DNA of 12,466 bases, taken from assembly GCA_014762585.1 (NCBI GenBank), contig JABURN010000216.1, positions 1 through 12,466 on the forward strand, written 5' to 3'. The notes under the pieces are model-generated. The model saw nothing but the letters and a program-made list of their open reading frames with translations. It was not told the DNA's origin and searched no databases. The position numbers were made by a program, and so were the translations under genes. Shown one piece after another: positions 6,366-12,466 of this stretch (within the stretch, counting starts at the first letter, position 1; the number at the start of each line of letters is the position of its first letter). The DNA comes from Methylophaga sp. Its GTDB lineage: Bacteria; Pseudomonadota; Gammaproteobacteria; Nitrosococcales; Methylophagaceae.

Positions 6366-7301
6366 ATGAGCTGGCACACACTAATCGAGCAACAAGCACA
6401 AGCATCAACAAAATCAGATGGCAACAGCCTTATCCCCCTGCCCGGTCGCCGCACTATTCAGGTCACGGGTGAGGAGGCAAAAAGCTTTTTGCAGAACCTG
6501 CTGACAAATGATGTTAACGCACTGCAGGTGAATCAATCACAGTTGAGTGGTTTCTGTAACCCGAAAGGCCGGCTGCTGTCGATTTTTCAGCTGATTCGAC
6601 GCCAGGATGATTTTCTGATTGTATTACCTGCAGAACTGGCTGAAGCTATCAGCCAACGCCTGAGCATGTTCAAATTACGCAGCAAGGTCGACATCAAACT
6701 CGTTGATGATCAACATGTTCTGGGACTCATTCACAGGCAGGATGAATCTGACCCGGCAGAAATCTGGCATGGGACAGTGACTGAAACTGGGCTGATTGTC
6801 CGCCAGCCTGGTCAGACGCCCCGCTCACTGCTAATCGCAGATGAGCAACAGATTGAAGCTTTGGGTGAAGAATGGCAACTGGCGCCGGAAAGCCTGTGGC
6901 AACAGCATGAAATCGAGGCCGGCCTGCCGAATATTTTCCCTGACAGCAAAGAGGCTTTCACACCGCAACAAGTCAATCTGGATCTGGTCGGTGGCGTCAG
7001 TTTCAAAAAAGGCTGTTATCCGGGACAGGAAGTCGTCGCACGTTTGCATTACCTTGGTAAACCGAGTCGCAGACTGTTTCTGGGGCAGCTTGAAAGCGAC
7101 ACGCTGCCCGCCATCAACAGCGCAGTGTTGGATGAGCAAGGCGAAACTTTGGGTCATATAGTGCAGGCACAGTTTACTGCTGACGATTCTATTGTCTGCC
7201 AGCTTAGTATGAAACTGTCTGCTCTCGGCAAAACAGCGTTTATTGGCGACCAGCCGCTGGAATCGGTTACGCCGATGGTAGAAGAGCCTGACGCCGATTA
7301 A
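6366..7301 (+). CDS. ygfZ: Folate-binding protein YgfZ (GcvT/COG0354 family)
   Basis: YgfZ is a cytoplasmic tetrahydrofolate-binding protein needed for full activity of some Fe-S enzymes such as the tRNA methylthiotransferase MiaB. It is related to the eukaryotic Iba57/Caf17 proteins and to the GcvT aminomethyltransferase fold. The 311-aa protein shows the family landmarks: an N-terminal segment with FLQNLLTNDV and GFCNPKGRLL (about residues 41-71), and the diagnostic KGCYPGQEVVAR box with the functional cysteine at Cys217. E. coli has KGCYTGQEMVAR at the corresponding place. The gene is divergent from the ygfX-like gene. It ends convergently with pilR, the two stop codons sharing the TTAA at 7298-7301. 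Confidence 0.94.
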   Translation: MSWHTLIEQQAQASTKSDGNSLIPLPGRRTIQVTGEEAKSFLQNLLTNDVNALQVNQSQLSGFCNPKGRLLSIFQLIRRQDDFLIVLPAELAEAISQRLSMFKLRSKVDIKLVDDQHVLGLIHRQDESDPAEIWHGTVTETGLIVRQPGQTPRSLLIADEQQIEALGEEWQLAPESLWQQHEIEAGLPNIFPDSKEAFTPQQVNLDLVGGVSFKKGCYPGQEVVARLHYLGKPSRRLFLGQLESDTLPAINSAVLDEQGETLGHIVQAQFTADDSIVCQLSMKLSALGKTAFIGDQPLESVTPMVEEPDAD

Positions 7302-8665
7302 TCAAGTTCGAGCTTTTTCAGCTTGTAACGCAACGCGCGGAAAGTAATACCCAGTTTTTTGGCGGCGGCAGTCCGGTTCCAGCGCGTCGCTTCCAGGGCC
7401 TGCATAATCAGTTGCCGCTCCTGGTCTTCCAGACAGGCCTCTAAATCCTGCGGCAGTGGTTCGTTGTTCTCTGCAGCCATTGATGGCTGGCTGCTGATGC
7501 TTGGCTGATGTTCAGGCAGCATCAGATCATCAACTTCAATGCTATCGCCATCTGCCCAGGTCAAGGCTCTCTCCAGGATATTCTCCAGTTCCCGAACATT
7601 GCCAGGGAAAGTATAAGACTGCAGTTTTTTCATCGCGGCCTGGCTGAGAACGGGCTTATTCAGATGATTCTTTTGCGCCAGCAGTGACAGGATATGTTCC
7701 GCCAACATCGGAATATCCGCATCACGCTCACGTAATGGCGGAACCTTGAGCTCAATCACATTGAGACGGTAAAACAAATCTTCCCGGAAGCTGCCGTCAC
7801 GGACGCAGGCGGCCAGGTTTTTATGCGTTGCTGACAGAATCCGAACATCAACATTGACTTCTTCATGTTCGCCTACTGGCCTGACCGCTTTTTCCTGGAT
7901 TGCCCTGAGTAATTTGACCTGCATCATCAGCGGCAGATCAGCCACTTCATCGAGAAACAGCGTGCCACCATCAGCAGCCTGGAACAAACCCTGTTTATCA
8001 GCAACAGCACCGGTAAAGGCACCCTTTTTATGACCGAAAAACTCACTTTCCACCAGTTCTGCCGGTATCGCACCACAGTTGATCGGCACGAACGGGCCGT
8101 CGCTGCGAGCGCCCAACTCGTGTATCAGTCTCGCTACCAGTTCTTTACCGGTGCCGGACTCACCGGTGATATAAACCGGTGCCTGGCTTCGTGCAAGTTT
8201 AGTGATTTTGCCGCGCAGGGCGCGAATCGGGTCGGTGTCACCCAATAATTTGTCACGCGATCGTCGCTCACGTTGCTGAGGCCGATCCGGAGACAGTTTC
8301 AGCGCTGCTTCTACCAGATCTCGCAGCATGCGCAGCTTGAGGGGTTTGGAAACAAAATCAAAAGCACCTGATTTCAGGGCTTCCACGGCATGATCGACAT
8401 TACCATGGGCGGTGATCACGGCAACCGGAAGCTCAGGACATTGCTTCTGCAGGGTTTTGACAAAATCCAGACCATTGCCGTCAGGCAGACGCATATCGGT
8501 AAAACACAAATCGAATTTGTGCTGTTTCAGGGCTTGATGCGCCTGGGCCAGATTCTCGGCGGTAATACAGTCAATCGACATGCCCGACAGGGTCATCGTC
8601 AGCAGTTCGAGAATATCCGGCTCGTCATCAATGACCAGCGCTTGTTTTACTTGTTGCTTCGTCAT
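7298..8665 (-). CDS. pilR: PilR-like sigma-54-dependent response regulator
   Basis: A 455-aa NtrC-class activator that, once phosphorylated, drives transcription by RpoN RNA polymerase. The receiver domain (about 8-125) has the acidic pair Asp13/Asp14, phospho-acceptor Asp57, Thr85 and Lys107. The AAA+ domain (about 142-380) has Walker A GESGTGKE at 169-176, the sigma-54 contact loop GAFTGA at 216-221 and Walker B GTLFLDE at 235-241. The C-terminus is a Fis-type helix-turn-helix (WNRTAAAKKLGITFRALRYKLKKL). The ATG at 8665 gives an ATGA overlap with the kinase stop and has AGGA 9 nt upstream. An ATG at 8683 would add six residues but is less well placed. Pairing with a PilS-like kinase suggests control of type IV pilin, but no pil gene is in the window. 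Confidence 0.9.
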   Translation of the reverse strand: MTKQQVKQALVIDDEPDILELLTMTLSGMSIDCITAENLAQAHQALKQHKFDLCFTDMRLPDGNGLDFVKTLQKQCPELPVAVITAHGNVDHAVEALKSGAFDFVSKPLKLRMLRDLVEAALKLSPDRPQQRERRSRDKLLGDTDPIRALRGKITKLARSQAPVYITGESGTGKELVARLIHELGARSDGPFVPINCGAIPAELVESEFFGHKKGAFTGAVADKQGLFQAADGGTLFLDEVADLPLMMQVKLLRAIQEKAVRPVGEHEEVNVDVRILSATHKNLAACVRDGSFREDLFYRLNVIELKVPPLRERDADIPMLAEHILSLLAQKNHLNKPVLSQAAMKKLQSYTFPGNVRELENILERALTWADGDSIEVDDLMLPEHQPSISSQPSMAAENNEPLPQDLEACLEDQERQLIMQALEATRWNRTAAAKKLGITFRALRYKLKKLELD

Positions 8666-10263
8666 GCGAGATATTCCTGCCATTCACCCGGGAAGCTTAT
8701 ACGAAAACGACTGCTTTGCAACTCATCGGGCAGAAAGCTGAGCCGGGCACCATTGGCCTGACACAGTTCCCGTGCCAGATACAGACCCAGTCCGGTACCG
8801 CCCTGTCGCTGGGAATGAAACGGCTCGAACAAATGTTCCTGTACCTCGATTGAGACACCCGGTCCGTTATCCGTGACATCGACTACAATTTCGCCCTCTG
8901 ATTTAGCCAGTCTGACACTAATCCGTGGAGACGCCTTGTCAGGATCTGAATAATGCCAGGCATTTTCCAGCAGATTCCACATCACCTGGTGTAGCTGTTC
9001 CGGATCCATCGCCACCTTTGCCAGCGGCGACTCTATGGTCAAATCGACATCCTGCTCAGCTGCCCCTTTTAATTCACGAAATTCGCTGATGAAGCGGTCC
9101 AGCCAGGTTGCCAGTACCACTGCCGCCGGTTCAACTGTTTTACGCCGGCTCATTTGCAGAATCGTCTCAATGATGCTGTTCACCCGTTGGCTGTGACGCT
9201 GAATAATACCAGTCAGCTTTTGCATGCCCACATCATGACTTTGCTGTTCCGCCAGCAGCTCGCCGGCATGACTGATAGCGCCCAGGGGATTTCGGATTTC
9301 ATGGGCAATACTGGCTGTCAGTCGGCCCAGTGAAGCCAGCTTGAGCTGCTGTGCCTGTTGTGCCATTGCTGAGGTATTTTCAATGTAAACCAGGGTTTCA
9401 CCACTATCCAGTTTGGTGGCTGTGGCCCGCACCAGTGGCAGATCCGGTCTTGCCTGGAAAGCTTCGAAAGGTTGCGGACTATGGTGTTGCCATAGCCAGA
9501 TTTGCTCTGCCAGCACCGGCACAGCCTGTTTCAGTTTAAAGCCGGGAATGCTGCGCTCGATACCGAGCAAGTGGCGTGCAGACTCATTAAATAAAGTGAC
9601 CTGGCCATGCGCATCCAACGCCATAACACCGATCTGCAAGCGGCTGATGATGTGTTGATTGAGTACCGCCAGGTTGGCTACATCTCGGGCCCGTTCTTCA
9701 GCGAGCGACTGCGAAGTTTGCATTTTTTTTGACAGCCACTGTGCCAGCCAGGCAGTGACAAAAAAGGTCGCGCCCAGCAATCCCGCCTGGCTGTATTTGG
9801 TCGCGCCGTCACCGCTTATCTGGGAATAACTGACTTCCAGCAATATGGCGAGTGTAGCTATCGCAGCGATAAAGGCGGCCAGCCTGCCAGGCACCAGTGC
9901 GCCACCAGCGACAACCACGACCAATAACAGCGAACCCAACCCCGTCTGTAAGCCGCCGCTGGCATGAATCAACATGGTCAGGGCGACAATATCAATAACC
10001 AGCTGTAATTTTATCTGGGTATCGGCATAGCCCCAGCGTTTCAGCGTAAAAACCAGCAACACCAGTGCAATCAGCAGATAAACCTGACTGACACTGGCAT
10101 AAAAACGGGGATCAACGGACCCCAGGAATTCAGGGGGTAGTTTGAGATAGAAAACAAAAAACAGCACACCGGCCAGAAAAAAACGATAGCCGGCGAAGAC
10201 AGTCAACGCCCGCCAGGTAGCCGGATCCTGACGCAATGTCAGTCGGGCGGAATCGGCACTCAT
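8662..10263 (-). CDS. pilS: PilS-like membrane sensor histidine kinase
   Basis: A 533-aa sensor kinase of the same size as Pseudomonas PilS. The first 180 residues hold about six hydrophobic membrane segments (near 22-40, 58-75, 86-100, 107-122, 127-146 and 160-177). A PAS-like domain follows at about 200-300 (VLNQHIISRLQIGVMALDAHG). The dimerisation domain has the phospho-acceptor His321 in HEIRNPLGAI. The ATPase domain has its N box around 427-438 (VMWNLLENAWHY), DNGPG at 465-469 and GGTGLGLYLA at 488-497. It should phosphorylate the adjacent PilR-like regulator. The ATG overlaps the stop of the 74-aa upstream gene as ATGA, with no strong ribosome binding site of its own, so translation is probably coupled. 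In Pseudomonas PilS monitors pilin in the membrane; the signal here is unknown. Confidence 0.9.
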   Translation of the reverse strand: MSADSARLTLRQDPATWRALTVFAGYRFFLAGVLFFVFYLKLPPEFLGSVDPRFYASVSQVYLLIALVLLVFTLKRWGYADTQIKLQLVIDIVALTMLIHASGGLQTGLGSLLLVVVVAGGALVPGRLAAFIAAIATLAILLEVSYSQISGDGATKYSQAGLLGATFFVTAWLAQWLSKKMQTSQSLAEERARDVANLAVLNQHIISRLQIGVMALDAHGQVTLFNESARHLLGIERSIPGFKLKQAVPVLAEQIWLWQHHSPQPFEAFQARPDLPLVRATATKLDSGETLVYIENTSAMAQQAQQLKLASLGRLTASIAHEIRNPLGAISHAGELLAEQQSHDVGMQKLTGIIQRHSQRVNSIIETILQMSRRKTVEPAAVVLATWLDRFISEFRELKGAAEQDVDLTIESPLAKVAMDPEQLHQVMWNLLENAWHYSDPDKASPRISVRLAKSEGEIVVDVTDNGPGVSIEVQEHLFEPFHSQRQGGTGLGLYLARELCQANGARLSFLPDELQSSRFRISFPGEWQEYLA

Positions 10264-10484
10264 CGTGACTGGCGATGAGCCTCTATATGTTCACGGGAGC
10301 AGAAATACTGGCTGTTGTCTTCCAGCGCTTCTGTTTCAATGATGTGCAGACCGCAATGCTCGCAGCGAACCATATGCTGGCTGTTGTCGGATGCTGTGTT
10401 GGAGGGCATTTTGCTCTTTCTGAGCAAATTTCCAATGATGATGTAGAGTAAAAGCCCAATGGCCAGCAAAATCAGAATGCGCAT
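10260..10484 (-). CDS. Small membrane protein with Cys/His metal-site motif (PP0621-like)
   Basis: A 74-aa protein with one N-terminal hydrophobic segment (residues 3-19), a short basic linker (RKSK), then a small soluble domain. Cysteines and histidines are spaced C41-x2-C44-x17-C62-x3-H66, with further His47 and His70, a pattern suited to binding one zinc ion. The piece YFCSREH resembles metal sites of TRASH/YHS-type domains. Size, topology and the CEHCG...YFCS pattern recall the PP0621 family of uncharacterised proteins; this is from memory and not searched. A strong ribosome binding site (GAGGTGA, about 3 nt before ATG) precedes it, and its stop overlaps the pilS start as ATGA. It is therefore the first gene of the pilSR unit and may be an accessory to it. 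Function unknown. Confidence 0.8.
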   Translation of the reverse strand: MRILILLAIGLLLYIIIGNLLRKSKMPSNTASDNSQHMVRCEHCGLHIIETEALEDNSQYFCSREHIEAHRQSR

Positions 10485-10494
10485 CTTTCACCTC

Positions 10495-10530
10495 GATAAA
10501 AGGACACAGGAGCGAATACCGCTCCTGTGT
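10495..10530 (-). terminator. Hairpin after typA: terminator or attenuator before the pilSR unit
   Basis: A perfect 11-bp stem pairs 10504-10514 (ACACAGGAGCG) with 10520-10530 around a 5-nt loop. On the minus strand it is followed by CCTTTTAT, a short U-tract, as expected of a rho-independent terminator for typA, whose stop lies 37 nt upstream. On the plus strand only two T residues follow. The U-tract ends where the ribosome binding site of the next gene begins (about 10494), so a promoter for that gene must lie at or above the hairpin, or the hairpin is read through. Confidence 0.75.
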
Positions 10531-10566
10531 TTAGGATACCCTTTTTTGCTAAGCGTTTGGACCGGA

Positions 10567-12399
10567 TTAAGCGCGTGAGGCGCGTTTACGCTCATGCTCC
10601 AGCAATAATTTCTTGCGCAGACGCAATGACTTGGGCGTGACTTCCAGCAACTCATCTTCGCCGATGAATTCCAGCGCCTGCTCCAGACTCATGCGAATCG
10701 GCGGTACCAGAGTAACGGCATCATCCGAACCGGATGCACGAACGTTGGTCAGCTGTTTACCTTTGAGCGGGTTCACGACCAGATCGTTATCACGAGAGTG
10801 AATACCGATGATCATGCCTTCATAAACCTCGTCACCATGACCGATAAACATGCGGCCACGTTCCTGCAGGTTGAAGATGGCAAAAGCCACCGCTTTACCC
10901 ACGCCATTGGCAATCAGCACGCCGTTAATGCGTTTACCGTAACTACCCGGTTTCATCGGTCCATAATGATCAAATACACTGTAAATCAGACCGGTGCCCT
11001 GCGTGGCAGTCAGGAATTCAGTACGGAAACCGATGAGACCGCGCGATGGAATAATAAAATCGAGGCGAACCCGGCCTTTACCATCCGGCACCATGTTGTT
11101 CATCTCGGCACCACGTTCACCCATTTTTTCCATCACGGTACCCTGATGTTCTTCTTCGACATCAATGGTCACCGCTTCAAATGGTTCCTGTTTTTCGCCG
11201 TCAATCTCACGAATGATGACTTCAGGACGCGATACGCCCAGTTCGAAGCCTTCACGGCGCATGTTTTCAATCAAGACTGACAAGTGCAGCTCACCACGAC
11301 CCGAGACCTTGAATTTATCCGGATCAGTGGGTGATTGTTCTACCCGCAACGCCACGTTATGAATTAGTTCACGTTCAAGACGCTCTTTGATTTGGCGGGT
11401 CGTGATGAATTTACCTTCTTTGCCGGCAAACGGTGAGTTGTTGACCTGGAAGGTCATGGTCACAGTCGGCTCATCGACAGACAATGGCGGTAAGGCTTCA
11501 ACCGCATTCTGATCACAAACGGTGTCGGAGATATTAAGCGGATCCAGGCCGGTAAAGGCAATGATATCGCCGGCCTGCGCTGAAGGTACTTCTTCACGCT
11601 TCAGGCCCAGAAAGCCCATGACCTGTTGAATACGGCCATTTCGTTTGTTGCCTTCACGATCAATCACGGTCACCGGTGTATTGGTTTTGACACGGCCACG
11701 CTGAACCCGGCCAACACCGATGACACCCACATAGCTGTTGTAATCCAGTGATGAAACCTGCATCCGGAATGGACCGTCGGCATCAACATCCGGCGGGCTG
11801 ACTTTATTCACTATCAGTTCAAACAGCGGTGTCATGTCGCCTTCATGAACATTCTCGTCCAGGTTGGCAAAACCGTTCAGACCGGAAGCATAAATCACGT
11901 CAAAGTCGAGCTGCTCATCAGTCGCATCCAGGTTAACAAACAGATCAAAGGTCTGATCCAGCACCCAGTCAGGACGGGCTGCCGGCTTGTCGATCTTGTT
12001 AATCACCACAATCGGTTTCAGACCCAGTGCCAGCGCTTTCTGGGTGACGAAACGGGTTTGCGGCATCGGGCCTTCCGCCGAGTCCACCAGCAGCAGCACC
12101 GAGTCGACCATCGACAGCACCCGCTCTACTTCACCGCCGAAGTCAGCGTGTCCCGGGGTGTCGACGATGTTGATGTGGTAGTCATTCCAGCGAATCGCGG
12201 TGTTCTTGGAAAGAATGGTAATGCCGCGCTCGCGCTCCAGGTCATTGGAGTCCATTACCCGTTCAGTGAGCTCCTCGTGCTCACCGAAGGTGCCGGATTG
12301 ACGCAGCAACTGGTCAACCAGGGTGGTTTTCCCGTGGTCAACGTGGGCGATGATCGCGATGTTACGCAGCTTGGAAATGTCTCTTTGGGTATCAGTCAT
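10567..12399 (-). CDS. typA: Ribosome-associated translational GTPase TypA/BipA
   Basis: TypA is an EF-G-like GTPase that binds the ribosome and supports 50S assembly and growth under stress or cold. The 610-aa length matches the family (E. coli 607). GTPase motifs are all present: G1 AHVDHGKT at 18-25, G2 around ERGIT at 57-61, G3 DTPGH at 80-84 and G4 NKID at 134-137. Domain 2 beta-barrel, the EF-G-like domains III and V, and the TypA-specific C-terminal domain follow, with typical stretches such as [19 protein letters not shown] and [14 protein letters not shown]. The C-terminus is lysine/arginine-rich ([20 protein letters not shown]), as in relatives. The start gives seven extra residues relative to E. 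coli and lacks an obvious ribosome binding site, but no later Met precedes the G1 motif. It is cytoplasmic and followed by the hairpin at 10495-10530. Confidence 0.97.
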   Translation of the reverse strand: MTDTQRDISKLRNIAIIAHVDHGKTTLVDQLLRQSGTFGEHEELTERVMDSNDLERERGITILSKNTAIRWNDYHINIVDTPGHADFGGEVERVLSMVDSVLLLVDSAEGPMPQTRFVTQKALALGLKPIVVINKIDKPAARPDWVLDQTFDLFVNLDATDEQLDFDVIYASGLNGFANLDENVHEGDMTPLFELIVNKVSPPDVDADGPFRMQVSSLDYNSYVGVIGVGRVQRGRVKTNTPVTVIDREGNKRNGRIQQVMGFLGLKREEVPSAQAGDIIAFTGLDPLNISDTVCDQNAVEALPPLSVDEPTVTMTFQVNNSPFAGKEGKFITTRQIKERLERELIHNVALRVEQSPTDPDKFKVSGRGELHLSVLIENMRREGFELGVSRPEVIIREIDGEKQEPFEAVTIDVEEEHQGTVMEKMGERGAEMNNMVPDGKGRVRLDFIIPSRGLIGFRTEFLTATQGTGLIYSVFDHYGPMKPGSYGKRINGVLIANGVGKAVAFAIFNLQERGRMFIGHGDEVYEGMIIGIHSRDNDLVVNPLKGKQLTNVRASGSDDAVTLVPPIRMSLEQALEFIGEDELLEVTPKSLRLRKKLLLEHERKRASRA

Positions 12400-12417
12400 A
12401 TAAAGAATTCAGTAAGC

Positions 12418-12432
12418 GCATGCTGAGCATGC
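12418..12432. repeat. Paired GCATGC palindromes in the typA leader
   Basis: Two copies of the self-complementary hexamer GCATGC are separated by TGA, forming both a direct and an inverted repeat of 15 bp. It lies 19-33 bp upstream of the typA start codon. It could be an operator or a short leader hairpin, but it may be chance. No clear -10/-35 promoter can be picked out around it. Confidence 0.4.
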
Positions 12433-12441
12433 AGGTGTAAA

Positions 12442-12458
12442 GAGGCCCGCAAGGGTCC
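12442..12458 (-). terminator. Weak hairpin, possible terminator of the gene upstream of typA
   Basis: On the minus strand GGACCC-TTGC-GGGCC forms a 5-bp stem with a single bulged A and a 4-nt loop, followed by TCTTTA. This may be the end of a leftward gene beyond the right edge of the window. The stem is short and the T-run is interrupted, so the call is tentative. Confidence 0.35.
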
Positions 12459-12466
12459 GATTTAAT

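Noticed and set aside
8666..8683. PilR start at the upstream ATG (8683)
   Set aside because: The ATG at 8665 gives the same ATGA overlap seen at the neighbouring junction and has AGGA at better spacing.
10798..11280. 160-codon plus-strand open frame opposite typA
   Set aside because: Antisense shadow of typA; composition rich in His/Thr/Phe, no known family, no promoter.
11845..12426. 193-codon plus-strand open frame opposite typA
   Set aside because: It lies almost entirely antisense to the well-conserved typA 5' region, shows no recognisable domain or ribosome binding site, and is a by-product of the codon bias of typA.

Overview
The window is an ordinary, gene-dense stretch of a gammaproteobacterial chromosome of moderate GC content. 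Protein sequences and gene order place it in Gammaproteobacteria: a sigma-E operon divergent from nadB, a ygfX/ygfZ pair, a PilS/PilR-type two-component pair and typA. I cannot name the genus from sequence alone. A marine or methylotrophic relative of the Thiotrichales/Pseudomonas side is a guess, because mucD sits last in the sigma-E operon as in Pseudomonas. All twelve full genes look intact. I see no mobile element, tRNA, rRNA or CRISPR array.

Positions 1-105 hold a possible Fur-like operator and possibly the first codons of a leftward gene leaving the window. Positions 106-4143 (minus strand) are the envelope-stress operon rpoE-rseA-rseB-rseC-mucD. It is tightly packed, with 4-bp ATGA overlaps at three of its four junctions, and ends in a strong rho-independent terminator at 106-146. 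It encodes the sigma factor, its membrane anti-sigma factor, the periplasmic co-regulator, a membrane redox-type protein and a periplasmic HtrA-family protease. A candidate sigma-E promoter (GAACAA-N16-TCAATC) precedes rpoE in the 131-bp divergent gap with nadB.

Positions 4275-7301 carry nadB (plus; NAD biosynthesis), a ygfX-like small membrane protein gene (minus; its 3' end overlaps the nadB 3' end by 32 bp) and ygfZ (plus; folate-dependent protein linked to Fe-S cluster maintenance). The sdhE (ygfY) gene that accompanies ygfX in Escherichia coli is not here.

Positions 7298-10484 (minus) are a three-gene unit: a 74-aa single-pass membrane protein with a Cys/His metal-site pattern, a PilS-like sensor kinase and a PilR-like sigma-54 activator, joined by ATGA overlaps. 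Its 3' end collides with ygfZ, the two stop codons sharing one TTAA. Upstream, a perfect 11-bp hairpin lies between typA (10567-12399, minus; ribosome-associated GTPase) and this unit, just before its ribosome binding site. It could therefore act as terminator, attenuator or leader element.

No undescribed system is evident. The points most worth a second look are the hairpin before the pilSR unit, the metal-site protein coupled to PilS, the ygfX gene without sdhE, and the candidate regulatory sites upstream of rpoE, at the left edge and before typA.
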